In this document: piece by piece, positions 27,380-36,542 of the stretch
Layout of the letters: each line of letters opens with the position of its first letter
Position numbering within the stretch: position 1 is the stretch's first letter
Origin: Microvirga sp. 17 mud 1-3
Lineage (GTDB): Bacteria; Pseudomonadota; Alphaproteobacteria; Rhizobiales; Beijerinckiaceae
Assembly: GCF_003151255.1 (NCBI RefSeq)
Contig: NZ_CP029481.1
Span: 62,001 to 126,000, forward strand
DNA: 64,000 nucleotides
Direction: 5' to 3'
The notes under the pieces: generated by a model
Told to the model about the DNA's origin: nothing
Seen by the model: only the letters and a program-made list of their open reading frames with translations
Databases searched by the model: none
Position numbers and translations under genes: made by a program

Positions 27380-29959
27380 ATGACGCGCATGCACGAAAGC
27401 GCCACGGCAACACGCGCCGAGCTGGAAGACATGGTGGCGGAGGCCGATACCGGGGGCCGTAAGCCGAAAGGGATGACCCGGATCTTCATCTTCTGGACGG
27501 CCGTCGCATGGTCGCTGTTCCAGGTCTGGTATGCGTCACCCATCCCGTTCATCATCAGGGCCGGCGTCTTCAACGATTCCGAGGCTCGCGCCATCCACCT
27601 GGCCTTCGCGATGACGCTCGCGTTCCTGACCTTCCCGCGCGGGAAGGCGTCGCCGCGTTCCTATGTTCCTGTCTACGATTGGGTCCTGGCGGCGCTCGGC
27701 GCAGCCTCGGCGCTCTATCTCTTCTTCTTCTACCGTGAACTCGCCCAGCGCCCCGGCCTTCCAACCACCCTCGACATCGTGGTCGCCGTCACGGGCATCC
27801 TCGTTCTGCTGGAGGCAGCAAGGCGCGCGGTCGGCCCGGCGCTTGCGGTCATCGCCGCCCTCATGCTGGCCTATATCTTTGCCGGCCCCTGGCTCGGCGG
27901 CCTTTTCGCCCATCGCGGCGCCTCCCTGGGGCGGGCCGCCTCCCAGATGTGGCTCACCTCGGAAGGCGTGTTCGGCGTGGCGATCGGCGTCTCGACCAGC
28001 TTCATCTTCCTTTACGTGCTGTTCGGCACGCTGCTCGAAAAGGCTGGCGCGGGCCATTACTTCATCCAGCTCGCCTATTCGCTGCTCGGGCATTACCGCG
28101 GCGGACCGGCCAAGGCGGGCGTCGTCGCCTCGGGCATGACCGGGATGATCTCCGGCTCATCCATCGCCAACACGGTGACGACCGGCACCTTCACGATTCC
28201 GCTGATGAAGCGGGTCGGCTATCCGGCCGTGAAGGCCGGCGCCATTGAATGCGCGGCCGGCGTGAACGGCCAGCTCATGCCGCCCGTCATGGGCGCCGCC
28301 GCCTTCCTGATCGCCGAATATGTCGGCATCTCCTATGCCGAGGTGGTGAAGCACGCCTTCATCCCGGCGCTGCTGACCTATGGCGCCCTGTTCTACATCG
28401 TCGACATCGAGGCGATGAAGATGGGCCTCGTCGGCGGCACGCGCGTCCAGCGGCATCCCCTGTCGCAGCGCCTCGTCAAGGCGCTCGCGACCTGGTGCGG
28501 CCTCATCATCCTGGCGGGAATCGTGTATTTCGCGCTCGGCGCCGTAAAGACGGCCTTCGGAACCGGCGCCCCCTGGGTGACGGGAATTGGGCTCACGGCC
28601 GCCTATGTCGGGCTCCTTTGGAACAAGGCCCGGCATCCGGACCTGCCGGAGGACGACCCGGCGGCCGCCACGATGGCGGTGCCGGATTTCTACGAGACCG
28701 CCCGGACGGGCCTTCACTACCTGATCCCCGTCGTGGTGCTGATCTGGTGCCTGCTGGTTGAGGAGATGTCTCCCGGCCTAGCGGCCTTCTGGGGCACCAT
28801 GACGCTGGTCTTCGTCGTCCTGACCCAGCGGCCCATCGTCGTCTGGTTCCGTGGCCACGGCGATGTGGGCGAGGGGCTGCGACGCGGCATCCGGGAGTGC
28901 ATCGACGCGCTGGAGGCAGCGGCCCGCAACATGACGGGTGTCGGCATCGCGACCGCGGCCGCCGGCATCATCGTAGGCACCGTCGCGCTAACCGGCATCG
29001 GTCTCGTGATGACCGAGATCGTGGAGGCACTTTCGGGCGGCAACCTCATCATCATGCTGCTGCTGACGGCTGGCATCTGCCTTGTTCTCGGCATGGGCAT
29101 GCCGACGACCGCGAGCTATGTGGTTGTCGCGACGTTGATGGCACCGGTTCTGATCGAGGTCTCGGCCCAGAACGATCTCGCGGTGCCGCTCGTCGCAGTC
29201 CACCTCTTCGTCTTCTATTTCGGCCTGATGGCGGACGTGACGCCTCCTGTCGGACTTGCGGCCTATGCGGCTGCGGCGATCTCGGGCGCGGATCCCGTAA
29301 AGACCGGCATCCAGGGCTTCAAATACGAGATCCGGACGGGACTTCTGCCCTTCATCTTCATCTTCAATGCGGAGCTCCTCCTCATCGACATCCGAAGCTG
29401 GTGGCAATTCACGCTCGTGCTCGTCTGCGCGACCATCGGCATGGCCTGCTTCGTGGCCGCGAGCCAGAACTGGCTGCTCGTCCGCAACAGGCTGTGGGAG
29501 ACGCTGGCGCTGATCCTCATCTGCTTCACGCTGTTCCGCCCGCATTTCTGGCTCAACATGCTCGAGCCCGCCTATGAACCCAAGGGGCCCGACGCGATCG
29601 CTACCTATGTGGACACGATCCCGAGGGACGGTACGCTGCGCTTGCGAGTCCTCAGCCAGAGCCGCGCCGGTGACGACGTCGAGAAGCTGGTCCGACTTAG
29701 CCTGCGAGCCGAGGGAACGCCCGAACAGCGGCTCGGCGAGGCAGGCCTTATCCTGGCAAAGCAGGGCGACGACATGATCGTGCGCTCCGCGAAACTCGGC
29801 AGCGAGGCGGCGCAATACGGGCTTCAACCCGGCGACACGGTCAAGTCCGTTCTCGTTCCCACCGAACGGTCGAGTCCCTATTGGGCGACCCTGCCGGCCC
29901 TGGCCCTGCTCGGCCTGATCATCGTCCTGCAGCGCGGTCGCCGGAGGGCGGCCGCATGA
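27380..29959 (+). CDS. Fused TRAP transporter permease (DctQM) with DUF3394 tail
   Basis: An 859-residue inner-membrane protein. About four N-terminal membrane segments correspond to the small DctQ subunit and about a dozen more to DctM, as is usual for TAXI systems. Conserved DctM stretches include SGMTGMISGSSIANTVTTGTFTIPLMKRVGYPAVKAGAIE and CLVLGMGMPTTASYVV. The last ~120 residues form a soluble PDZ-like DUF3394 region (GLQPGDTVKSVLVP) and a final membrane helix. The stop overlaps the racemase-like ATG by four bases. Confidence 0.93.
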   Translation: MTRMHESATATRAELEDMVAEADTGGRKPKGMTRIFIFWTAVAWSLFQVWYASPIPFIIRAGVFNDSEARAIHLAFAMTLAFLTFPRGKASPRSYVPVYDWVLAALGAASALYLFFFYRELAQRPGLPTTLDIVVAVTGILVLLEAARRAVGPALAVIAALMLAYIFAGPWLGGLFAHRGASLGRAASQMWLTSEGVFGVAIGVSTSFIFLYVLFGTLLEKAGAGHYFIQLAYSLLGHYRGGPAKAGVVASGMTGMISGSSIANTVTTGTFTIPLMKRVGYPAVKAGAIECAAGVNGQLMPPVMGAAAFLIAEYVGISYAEVVKHAFIPALLTYGALFYIVDIEAMKMGLVGGTRVQRHPLSQRLVKALATWCGLIILAGIVYFALGAVKTAFGTGAPWVTGIGLTAAYVGLLWNKARHPDLPEDDPAAATMAVPDFYETARTGLHYLIPVVVLIWCLLVEEMSPGLAAFWGTMTLVFVVLTQRPIVVWFRGHGDVGEGLRRGIRECIDALEAAARNMTGVGIATAAAGIIVGTVALTGIGLVMTEIVEALSGGNLIIMLLLTAGICLVLGMGMPTTASYVVVATLMAPVLIEVSAQNDLAVPLVAVHLFVFYFGLMADVTPPVGLAAYAAAAISGADPVKTGIQGFKYEIRTGLLPFIFIFNAELLLIDIRSWWQFTLVLVCATIGMACFVAASQNWLLVRNRLWETLALILICFTLFRPHFWLNMLEPAYEPKGPDAIATYVDTIPRDGTLRLRVLSQSRAGDDVEKLVRLSLRAEGTPEQRLGEAGLILAKQGDDMIVRSAKLGSEAAQYGLQPGDTVKSVLVPTERSSPYWATLPALALLGLIIVLQRGRRRAAA

Positions 29960-30585
29960 GGATCGCGCTCATTCATGCGCTCCGGCACTCGCCGCCGCCG
30001 ATCGAGGAGGCGTTCCGGCGGCTCTGGCCCGAGCCGACCCTCATGAACCTCCTCGACGATTCGCTGTCGGCGGATCTCGCGCCGGACGGCGCTCTCACGC
30101 CGGCCATGACGGAGCGTTTCCTGCAGCTCGGGCGCTATGCGCGCGATACGGGCGCCGACGGGATCCTCTTCACCTGCTCGGCCTTCGGGCCGTGCATCGA
30201 CGCCGTGAAGGAGGATCTGCCGGGCATTCCCGTGCTCAAGCCGAACGAAGCCATGATCGAGGAGGCTTGCGCGGCAGGATCCCGCATCGCGCTCCTCGCC
30301 AGTTTCGCTCCAACGCTCGTCTCGATGCCTCCCGAGTTTCCGCCTGGCGTGACGCTCGTGCCGAGACTGGTCGAAGGCGCGCTCGCGGCTCTCGACCGCG
30401 GCGACGGCACCACCCATGATCGCCTCGCAGCCGAAGAAGCCGCGAGGCTCGGCGAATGCGACGTGGTCGCACTCGCCCAGTTCAGTCTTGCGCGTGCGGC
30501 CGGTGCGGTCGCGGCGGCATGCGGCCGGCCGGTGTTCACGACCCCCGACAGTGCAGTCCGGAAGCTGCGGGCACTCCTTGCGTGA
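29956..30585 (+). CDS. Asp/Glu racemase-superfamily protein lacking the second cysteine
   Basis: A 209-residue protein. The first catalytic-type cysteine is in GADGILFTCSAFGPCID near residue 74. At the place where cofactor-independent racemases carry the second cysteine, the sequence is CDVVALAQFSLARAAG, with Gln-Phe-Ser instead of Cys-Thr. A two-base racemase mechanism is therefore doubtful; an isomerase, decarboxylase or hydrolase-like activity is possible. The ATGA overlap couples it to the TRAP permease. It is the last gene of the unit and is followed by a strong hairpin. Confidence 0.78.
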   Translation: MRIALIHALRHSPPPIEEAFRRLWPEPTLMNLLDDSLSADLAPDGALTPAMTERFLQLGRYARDTGADGILFTCSAFGPCIDAVKEDLPGIPVLKPNEAMIEEACAAGSRIALLASFAPTLVSMPPEFPPGVTLVPRLVEGALAALDRGDGTTHDRLAAEEAARLGECDVVALAQFSLARAAGAVAAACGRPVFTTPDSAVRKLRALLA

Positions 30586-30613
30586 AAGAGCGCCGGCCCC
30601 TCCCTGAACGACG

Positions 30614-30638
30614 GAGGGCGCGCCACTGGCGCGCCCTC
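30614..30638. terminator. Hairpin between convergent racemase-like and autotransporter genes
   Basis: GAGGGCGCGCC-ACT-GGCGCGCCCTC is a perfect 11-bp stem with a three-base loop. It lies 28 bp from both flanking stops. There is no T-tract on either side, so it probably acts as a bidirectional hairpin terminator or an RNA 3'-end stabiliser. Confidence 0.6.
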
Positions 30639-30665
30639 ATCAGGCAAGAGATCGATGGGTCGGGA

Positions 30666-33600
30666 TCAGTACGTCCCGAAGCGCCAGACGAAGTTGCCCT
30701 TGACGGTATGCTCCTGCGCCCGTGCGCCGATCTGCCCGGCATAGCTGACCCCTAAGCTGATCGCCTCCGAGGCCCGCCAGTCGAGACCCGCCTCGGCCAC
30801 CAAGGCGTCCCGGTCGACCGGCACGCCCGCCACCGTGAACGGGCTTGCTCCGCCCGCAAAGGCCAGCAGCGCCTCGGGCGCTACATCGCCATAGGCATGC
30901 CGCCAGCCGAGCAGGCCGCTCAGCGTCAGCGGCACCGTCTCGCTCAAGCGCGCCTCGGCCCTTAACCCCACGGTCGTGGTGCCGAGATCATAGGTCCGCC
31001 CGAACCCGGTCAGCGCGGCAGCCCCGCCCTGCTCCTGGAAGCCGTCGGTCGACAGCCGCAGCACGGACGCGCCGACAAACGGCTCGAGCGCCAGCGCGCC
31101 GAAGCCGAGCCGGTAGCCAAGCTCGCCGAAGGCCTGCAGGGTCGAACCGTCATAGGAGGCTTTGACCGCATCGGCATAGCCCGGGAACGTGATGGTGCGG
31201 CTCAAGTCGATGTCGTGGCGGGCATAGGCCGCGCCGAGGCGCAGGGTGAGGGCGCCCCATTGGCCGGAGCCATAGAGGGCACCGAACACGCTCTCGTTGG
31301 AGCCGGAGGAGAGGCGGGCATCGACATCGAGCGCGGTGCGCAGATAGCCGCCGGCAAGGCCAAGGCGCCAGCCGTCGGTGACCTGAGCATCGGCGCCGAT
31401 CAGGAAGCCGCCGGTGGAGGTGTCGAGCGAAGCGGCATTGCGGTCGGAGCGGGTTTTGCCCCAGGCCCCGAAGCCTTCCCCCCACAGGGCATAGCGCGGG
31501 GCGATGGGAGCGGGCGTGACCGCGACCGGGGCCACGGCTTGGCCGGGCCGGTCGGCCGCGAAGGCGGCGCCGTAGGCGCCTTGGGCGAGCAGCGGCAGGG
31601 ACGTGAGCGGCTGGCGCAGGCGGGTGAGGAGGGTGGTCTGGATCAGCCCGGCCTGGGCATAGCCCGCCGTTACGGCCGAGCCGTGCGCCTCGCCCGAGAG
31701 GAGGTCGATGGCGCGGTCCACGGAGGCCGCGTCGAGCCGAAGGATCGCATCGTCCAGCTTGCTATCGGTCCTGATGAGCGCGTCGATGGCGGCCGCCACG
31801 TCCTTCCGCTCCGGAGACGTCTCCGCATCGGCGAGTGGCACCGCATTGCGCTCGAAGGTGACCGTGACGCTGTCGCCCACGTAACGCAACCGGGGGTCCA
31901 GGAAGGCCGACACGCTGTTGGTGCGCAGGGTCCCGAAGACGCCCGTCGCACCGCCCGCGGAGTTGACGATCTCGAGCGGCGTGCCGATCGGCGCCAAGCC
32001 GTCCGCGAGGACCAGGTCGAGGGCGCCGCCCTCCAGGGTCGTCGTGCCGCCGACCACGAGCCGGTCGTGATTTCCGCTTGCATTGGCATCGACCCGATAG
32101 GTCGAGCTCGACAGCAGGGTGGCATCGCCCGTGACCGTCAGGGTGCCGAAGGTGCCGGCAACGGCCGAACCCGGCTCCAGGGTACCCGCAAGGGAGAGCG
32201 GAGCCTGGATCGTGCCCGTTCCCCGCAGGGTTCCGGAGGTCCCGACCGTCATGAACGAGGCGACCGAGCCCGTGAGGGTGAGTGCGCCGCCCAGCACCTC
32301 GGTGCCGCCCTCATAGGTGTTGGCACCGGTGAGGAGGAGGTTGCCGTCTCCACGCTTGATGAGACCGCCGGTGCCCACGATGTCGTTGGACCAGGTGGAA
32401 TCGTAGCCTTTCGTGTTCACGTCGAAGACCTGAGCGAAGCCCTCGGCCCCGAACTCCTTCGGACCCCTGACGGCCCGACCGAGATTGAGGAGGCCGCGGC
32501 CATAGATTTCCGCCGGACCGATATCGTCCGTCGTGGTCAGCATGACTTCGATGATCTGGCGCGCCGTCATGTACGGGAAGGCTTCCCGCAACACGGCCGC
32601 GCTGCCCGCCACGACGGGCGCCGCCATGGAGGTGCCGACCATGGGCTCGTAGGTGCTGAACGGATAGGTCGAAAGGATCTCGTAGGTGTTCCGATCCTGC
32701 CCGGCCCGGGCGTGGTCACCGCCCGGCGCCGCCAGACACCATAGGAAGGTCACGCCGCAGCGGTTGCTGTAGCTCGCAATCTTATTGTTGCGGTCGGTCG
32801 CGACGACCGCGATCACGCTTCCCTGGAGATCGGAGAAGTCGAGCTGGCCGAAATAGGGATCGTTGGGGTCCGCATAAACATAGGTCGCCGGATCGAGGAT
32901 GCTCTCGCCGCCCGTAAGGAATTTATAGGCGCCGGCCCGCGTGTTGCTCGGGGTGATGAAGGGCAGGAAGGCAATCCCGTCGGGGCTTCCGGCGGAAATC
33001 GGCTGATCCCCATAGGCGTTGCCTGCCGAGAAGACCAACACGATGTCCGCATCCGCCGCAGCCTTGGCGGCCTTGTATTCGGCCTCGAGACCTCCGCCGT
33101 AGACGATCTTGTCCGGCATGACTTCGTGATAGGGGTTCCGGCTGTAGCCGCTGGGCGAAGCGGGATCCTTGATCCACAGGGGCGGAAGGGCATTGGGGCC
33201 GTAGCTGCCATTGAGGACCTTGGCGCCGGACTGGGCCGCATAATAGAGCGCCGAATTCGACGGGTCGTGGATACCGTCATTGGCAACCTCGATGGCCCTC
33301 AAGGGCATGAGCGTCGCGTTATAGGCCACGCCCTGGGTGCCGACGCCATTGCGTGCCGCACCGATGATGCCGCCCACATGGGTGCCGTGTCCGGCGATCT
33401 GGCCGTCCGGCTCGAGGTCGGTCATGAAGCCGATCGGCTCATCCATCGCAAAGGAGCGGAAGAACGGTGAGATTCGGCCCGAAAACTCCGGATGGTCCAT
33501 GTCGAGGCCCGTATCGACGATGGCGACCGTTACGCCCTTCCCCGTGTAGCCCAGCGCATAGGCCTCGGACGCATGGATCTTCCCGAGGAACCAGGAGCGC

Positions 33601-33827
33601 TGGTACTCGTCCGTCTCGAAGGAGGCGGCACTGGCGGACGAAGAGATTTCTGACGCGAGCGGAACATTCAAGAACGTCGGGACGCGGGTGCCCGGGTAGT
33701 CGGCCGCGAAGGCGTTCGGCAGGCCAGCGAGAAGCCCGGCCGTCGCAGTACCGGCCATGAGGCCGGCGACGAGCAGGCGCGTCGAAACAGAGCGGCGCAA
33801 AGCGCGCCTCAATACGGAAGAAGTCAT
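30666..33827 (-). CDS. Subtilisin-type (S8) autotransporter serine protease
   Basis: A 1053-residue secreted protease. A long signal peptide ends near NAFAADYPG (residue 41). The S8 domain has the triad Asp105 (IVDTGLD), His147 (GHGTHVGG) and Ser400 (VGTSMAAPV). A passenger-associated repeat follows near residue 500 (LIKRGDGNLLLTGANTYEGGTEVLGG). The C-terminal ~280 residues form the outer-membrane barrel (RYALWGEGFGAWGKTRSDRN to VKGNFVWRFGTY). The start at 33827 is preferred over an in-frame upstream codon at 33965. The gene is monocistronic and the natural substrate is unknown. The 202-bp upstream gap (33828-34029) is comparatively AT-rich. Confidence 0.93.
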   Translation of the reverse strand: MTSSVLRRALRRSVSTRLLVAGLMAGTATAGLLAGLPNAFAADYPGTRVPTFLNVPLASEISSSASAASFETDEYQRSWFLGKIHASEAYALGYTGKGVTVAIVDTGLDMDHPEFSGRISPFFRSFAMDEPIGFMTDLEPDGQIAGHGTHVGGIIGAARNGVGTQGVAYNATLMPLRAIEVANDGIHDPSNSALYYAAQSGAKVLNGSYGPNALPPLWIKDPASPSGYSRNPYHEVMPDKIVYGGGLEAEYKAAKAAADADIVLVFSAGNAYGDQPISAGSPDGIAFLPFITPSNTRAGAYKFLTGGESILDPATYVYADPNDPYFGQLDFSDLQGSVIAVVATDRNNKIASYSNRCGVTFLWCLAAPGGDHARAGQDRNTYEILSTYPFSTYEPMVGTSMAAPVVAGSAAVLREAFPYMTARQIIEVMLTTTDDIGPAEIYGRGLLNLGRAVRGPKEFGAEGFAQVFDVNTKGYDSTWSNDIVGTGGLIKRGDGNLLLTGANTYEGGTEVLGGALTLTGSVASFMTVGTSGTLRGTGTIQAPLSLAGTLEPGSAVAGTFGTLTVTGDATLLSSSTYRVDANASGNHDRLVVGGTTTLEGGALDLVLADGLAPIGTPLEIVNSAGGATGVFGTLRTNSVSAFLDPRLRYVGDSVTVTFERNAVPLADAETSPERKDVAAAIDALIRTDSKLDDAILRLDAASVDRAIDLLSGEAHGSAVTAGYAQAGLIQTTLLTRLRQPLTSLPLLAQGAYGAAFAADRPGQAVAPVAVTPAPIAPRYALWGEGFGAWGKTRSDRNAASLDTSTGGFLIGADAQVTDGWRLGLAGGYLRTALDVDARLSSGSNESVFGALYGSGQWGALTLRLGAAYARHDIDLSRTITFPGYADAVKASYDGSTLQAFGELGYRLGFGALALEPFVGASVLRLSTDGFQEQGGAAALTGFGRTYDLGTTTVGLRAEARLSETVPLTLSGLLGWRHAYGDVAPEALLAFAGGASPFTVAGVPVDRDALVAEAGLDWRASEAISLGVSYAGQIGARAQEHTVKGNFVWRFGTY

Positions 33828-34029
33828 CGTGCCCCCAAAGCATCCGTGCGGGCAGCCTTCCACGGCTGTCCACTTTAGGAGCGAAGACTTAAGAATTAAG
33901 GCCTGAGCGTCCAGCAGTTTCCTTTGCGGAATTCGTCCTTCCTGACGAGTGTTACCGAGCGGCAACTATAGATCGCTCAGATGGTGTTCCGTTATTACCT
34001 AAAGGAAATTTTGTTATAGCCTCGACTGA

Positions 34030-35448
34030 TCAGCGGGTGACGACCACACTTTTGATATTGACGAATTCGTGGATCCCGAAGTCGGAGCACTCGCGTCCAT
34101 AGCCGCTGTCCTTGACGCCCCCGAAGGGCATCCGCGGATCGGAGCGCACGTTGCCGTTCACGAAACTCATGCCGGATTCCAGCTCCTCCGCGGCGATCCT
34201 CTCGCCTCGCGCGGGATCCCGTGTGAGGACACCGGAGCCGAGGCCGAACCGGGCCTCATTGGCGATGCGGATCGCGTCCGCCTCGTCCTTGGCCTCGATG
34301 ACGGCCGCCACGGGGCCGAACACCTCCTCGTCATGGGCCGGCATGCCGGGGCGCACATCGGTCAGCACGGTCGGCGGGTACCAGGCCCCGGGACGATCCG
34401 GGATCGTGCCGCCTGTGAGAAGCCGTGCACCGCGCTCCACGCTGCGGCGAACCTGCTCATGGATCTGGTCGCGCGCCTTGACGCTTTCCATAGGCCCCAG
34501 CTTCGAGCCCGGATCGCGCGGGTCGCCCATGAGGTAGGTTTCCATTTCGGCCGCGAGAGCGCGCTCGAAAGCTTCCCGCACCTGGCGCACGGCGATGAAG
34601 CGCTTCCCGGCAATGCAGCTCTGCCCGCCATTGACCATCCGGGCCGTGGCGCAGACCTTCGCGGCCTGGGCGATATCCGCATCCTCGAGCACCAGATAGG
34701 CGTCCGAGCCGCCGAGCTCGAGCACGCTCTTCTTGAGCGCAGCCCCCGCCGCGGCGGCCACCTCCCGGCCCGCTTCCACGCTCCCCGTGAGCGTCACGGC
34801 CGCGATGCTCGGGTCGTCGATGAGGGCTTTGACCTGGGCGCTGGGGATCAGGAGGGTGCGGAACACGTTCTCCGGAAAGCCCGCCTCGCGGAAGACGCTC
34901 TCGATGGCAAGCGCGCAGCCCGGGACGTTGCTGGCATGTTTCAGGACGGCCGTGTTGCCGGCCATCAGAGTCGGTGCCGCGAAGCGGAAGACCTGCCAGA
35001 ACGGGAAATTCCATGGCATCACGGCCAGGACGGTTCCCAGCGGGTTGAAGGTCACGAAGGCCCGGCTCCCGTCGAGATCGACAGGCCGGCGGGCGAGGAA
35101 GGCCTCCGCATTGTCGGCGAAATAATCGCAGTTGAAGGCGCATTTCTCGACTTCCGCCCGCCCGTCCGCGAGGAGCTTGCCCATTTCGGACGTCATGATC
35201 TCAGCGAAGTCCGCCTGGCGGCGGCGCAGGACGGCGGCAGCCTCCTTCATGAGGCGCGCGCGCTCGGGAAAGGGCGTCCGGCGCCATTCCCCGAACGCGG
35301 CGCGCACCTGGCGGGCGATGGCCAGCGCTTCGTCAGGCGTATGGCCCTCATAGCTGCGGCCCGGTCTGCCGGTGGCAGGATCGAGCGTCTCGAAGCGGGG
35401 CTTGCCGGTAGCGGCAGGGCGTCGGTCGGTCAGGGAGCTCTCGGCCAT
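34030..35448 (-). CDS. Succinate-semialdehyde dehydrogenase-type aldehyde dehydrogenase
   Basis: A 472-residue NAD(P)-dependent aldehyde dehydrogenase. The catalytic glutamate is Glu244 in SVLELGGSDA and the nucleophile is Cys278 in NGGQSCIAGKRF. Cofactor binding is indicated by MPWNFPFWQVFRFAAPTLMAGN. The FNPLGTVLAVMPWNFP and RMPFGGVKDSGYGRE stretches fit the succinate-semialdehyde dehydrogenase subfamily (SSADH, YneI-like). Succinic semialdehyde is also a product of the HpaI aldolase encoded at 44.8-45.6 kb, so a metabolic link is possible but not shown. It appears monocistronic. Confidence 0.88.
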   Translation of the reverse strand: MAESSLTDRRPAATGKPRFETLDPATGRPGRSYEGHTPDEALAIARQVRAAFGEWRRTPFPERARLMKEAAAVLRRRQADFAEIMTSEMGKLLADGRAEVEKCAFNCDYFADNAEAFLARRPVDLDGSRAFVTFNPLGTVLAVMPWNFPFWQVFRFAAPTLMAGNTAVLKHASNVPGCALAIESVFREAGFPENVFRTLLIPSAQVKALIDDPSIAAVTLTGSVEAGREVAAAAGAALKKSVLELGGSDAYLVLEDADIAQAAKVCATARMVNGGQSCIAGKRFIAVRQVREAFERALAAEMETYLMGDPRDPGSKLGPMESVKARDQIHEQVRRSVERGARLLTGGTIPDRPGAWYPPTVLTDVRPGMPAHDEEVFGPVAAVIEAKDEADAIRIANEARFGLGSGVLTRDPARGERIAAEELESGMSFVNGNVRSDPRMPFGGVKDSGYGRECSDFGIHEFVNIKSVVVTR

Positions 35449-35508
35449 GGGACATCCTTTCGGGGAGGCGGCTCCTCGTCATGATGAACGAGCCGCCCCG
35501 TCTCCAAA

Positions 35509-35542
35509 AGCCCGGCGCCCGAACCCGGTTCCGTGCCGGGCT
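35509..35542 (-). terminator. Terminator of the universal stress protein gene
   Basis: AGCCCGGC and GCCGGGCT are perfect 8-bp arms around an 18-base loop, and on the minus strand the stem is followed by TTTTGG. It lies 35 bp past the universal stress protein stop. A second hairpin (GGCGGCTC at 35467-35474 with GAGCCGCC at 35490-35497) is closer to the dehydrogenase start and may be part of its leader. Confidence 0.6.
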
Positions 35543-35576
35543 GCCCATTGTCCGCTTCGTGTTCCCGGCCTGAGCG

Positions 35577-36419
35577 TCAATGGGCCATGAGGAGCGGCAT
35601 CTCGGTTCGTTCGAGCATATCCCGGCTCGTGCCGCCGAGGATCCATTCGCGCGCCCGCGAGTGGCCATAGCCTCCCATGACGATGAGGTCGGCAGACATG
35701 CGTCGTGCCTGGTCGAGAATCACTTCGCTCACCGCCCGACCGTTGCTCGGAACGAGATTGACTTCGACTTCCGTGCCGTAGCGCTCCAGGTGCCGCGCGA
35801 TGTCGAGATCGAGCGTCGGCTTCCCTCCGGCATCCTCCGGGTCGACCACCAGCACGCAGGTGCGGGCCGCCTTCGCGATCAGGGGGGCGGCCTCCGCAAT
35901 CGCCCGCGCGGTCTCGCGCGTCTCGCGCCAGGCGACGAGAACGCGCCGGATCGCCTCGGCCGGCTTGCGCCCCGGCGGGACGATGTAGACGCCGCGTCCG
36001 CTTCCGAAGAGCACCGATTCGAAAAGGTCGTCCCAGGCCGACGATCCGTTGCCGTCATAGGGCCTTTGCGCCACGAACAGGTCGGACCGGCGGGCTTCGG
36101 AGACGGCCTGTTTCATCAGCTGGCCGGGTGTGCCATCGAGCCGGCGAATCTCGTTGGGAACGGACAGGCGCATGAAGCGCTCCGCGAGGCGCTGCTGCGT
36201 CCGGTCTCCACTACGCCGGGCCTCCTCGTCGAGCTCGGCAAGCACTTCGGCCGCCGCCGCGCCGCCGTCCATGGGCGTCATCAGGGCGAAGTCGGGAAGC
36301 GTGTTTGTAAAGAGGCCCGTGATGCGGGCTTCGCTGGCGGAAGCAATCGCCTCCGCATGAGCCAACCGCAGCTCGTCGTCGTCGCCTCCGTCCAGATGAA
36401 CCAGTACGTCTTTGATCAT
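35577..36419 (-). CDS. Tandem-domain universal stress protein
   Basis: A 280-residue protein with two UspA halves. The first starts MIKDVLVHLDGGDDDELRL, and the second begins near residue 160 with RRVLVAWRETRETARAI. It ends in the nucleotide-binding signature LIVMGGYGHSRAREWILGGTSRDMLERTEMPLLMAH. The G-2x-G-9x-G(S/T) pattern indicates ATP binding. The ATG follows GGGAGAG. A TTGA-N6-GCAA box, the FixK-type pattern, lies 85 bp upstream, suggesting induction at low oxygen. Confidence 0.9.
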   Translation of the reverse strand: MIKDVLVHLDGGDDDELRLAHAEAIASASEARITGLFTNTLPDFALMTPMDGGAAAAEVLAELDEEARRSGDRTQQRLAERFMRLSVPNEIRRLDGTPGQLMKQAVSEARRSDLFVAQRPYDGNGSSAWDDLFESVLFGSGRGVYIVPPGRKPAEAIRRVLVAWRETRETARAIAEAAPLIAKAARTCVLVVDPEDAGGKPTLDLDIARHLERYGTEVEVNLVPSNGRAVSEVILDQARRMSADLIVMGGYGHSRAREWILGGTSRDMLERTEMPLLMAH

Positions 36420-36503
36420 GATGCTCTCCCTGCTTCCTCCGTCGAGGAGGACTGCGCTCGCGGCCTTTCGAACGCATTTCATGTCGGTCGTGGCATATTG
36501 TCC

Positions 36504-36517
36504 TTGATTTTGCGCAA
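36504..36517. promoter_or_regulatory. FixK/FNR-type box upstream of the universal stress gene
   Basis: TTGATTTTGCGCAA matches the alphaproteobacterial FixK-type pattern TTG(A/C)-N6-(T/G)CAA exactly and matches the FNR consensus TTGAT-N4-ATCAA at eight of ten positions. It lies 85 bp before the universal stress protein start and 26 bp after the cyclase stop, a position suited to activating the stress gene. Confidence 0.5.
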
Positions 36518-36542
36518 TGTCCTCTGTCGTTTCCGCGGCAGA

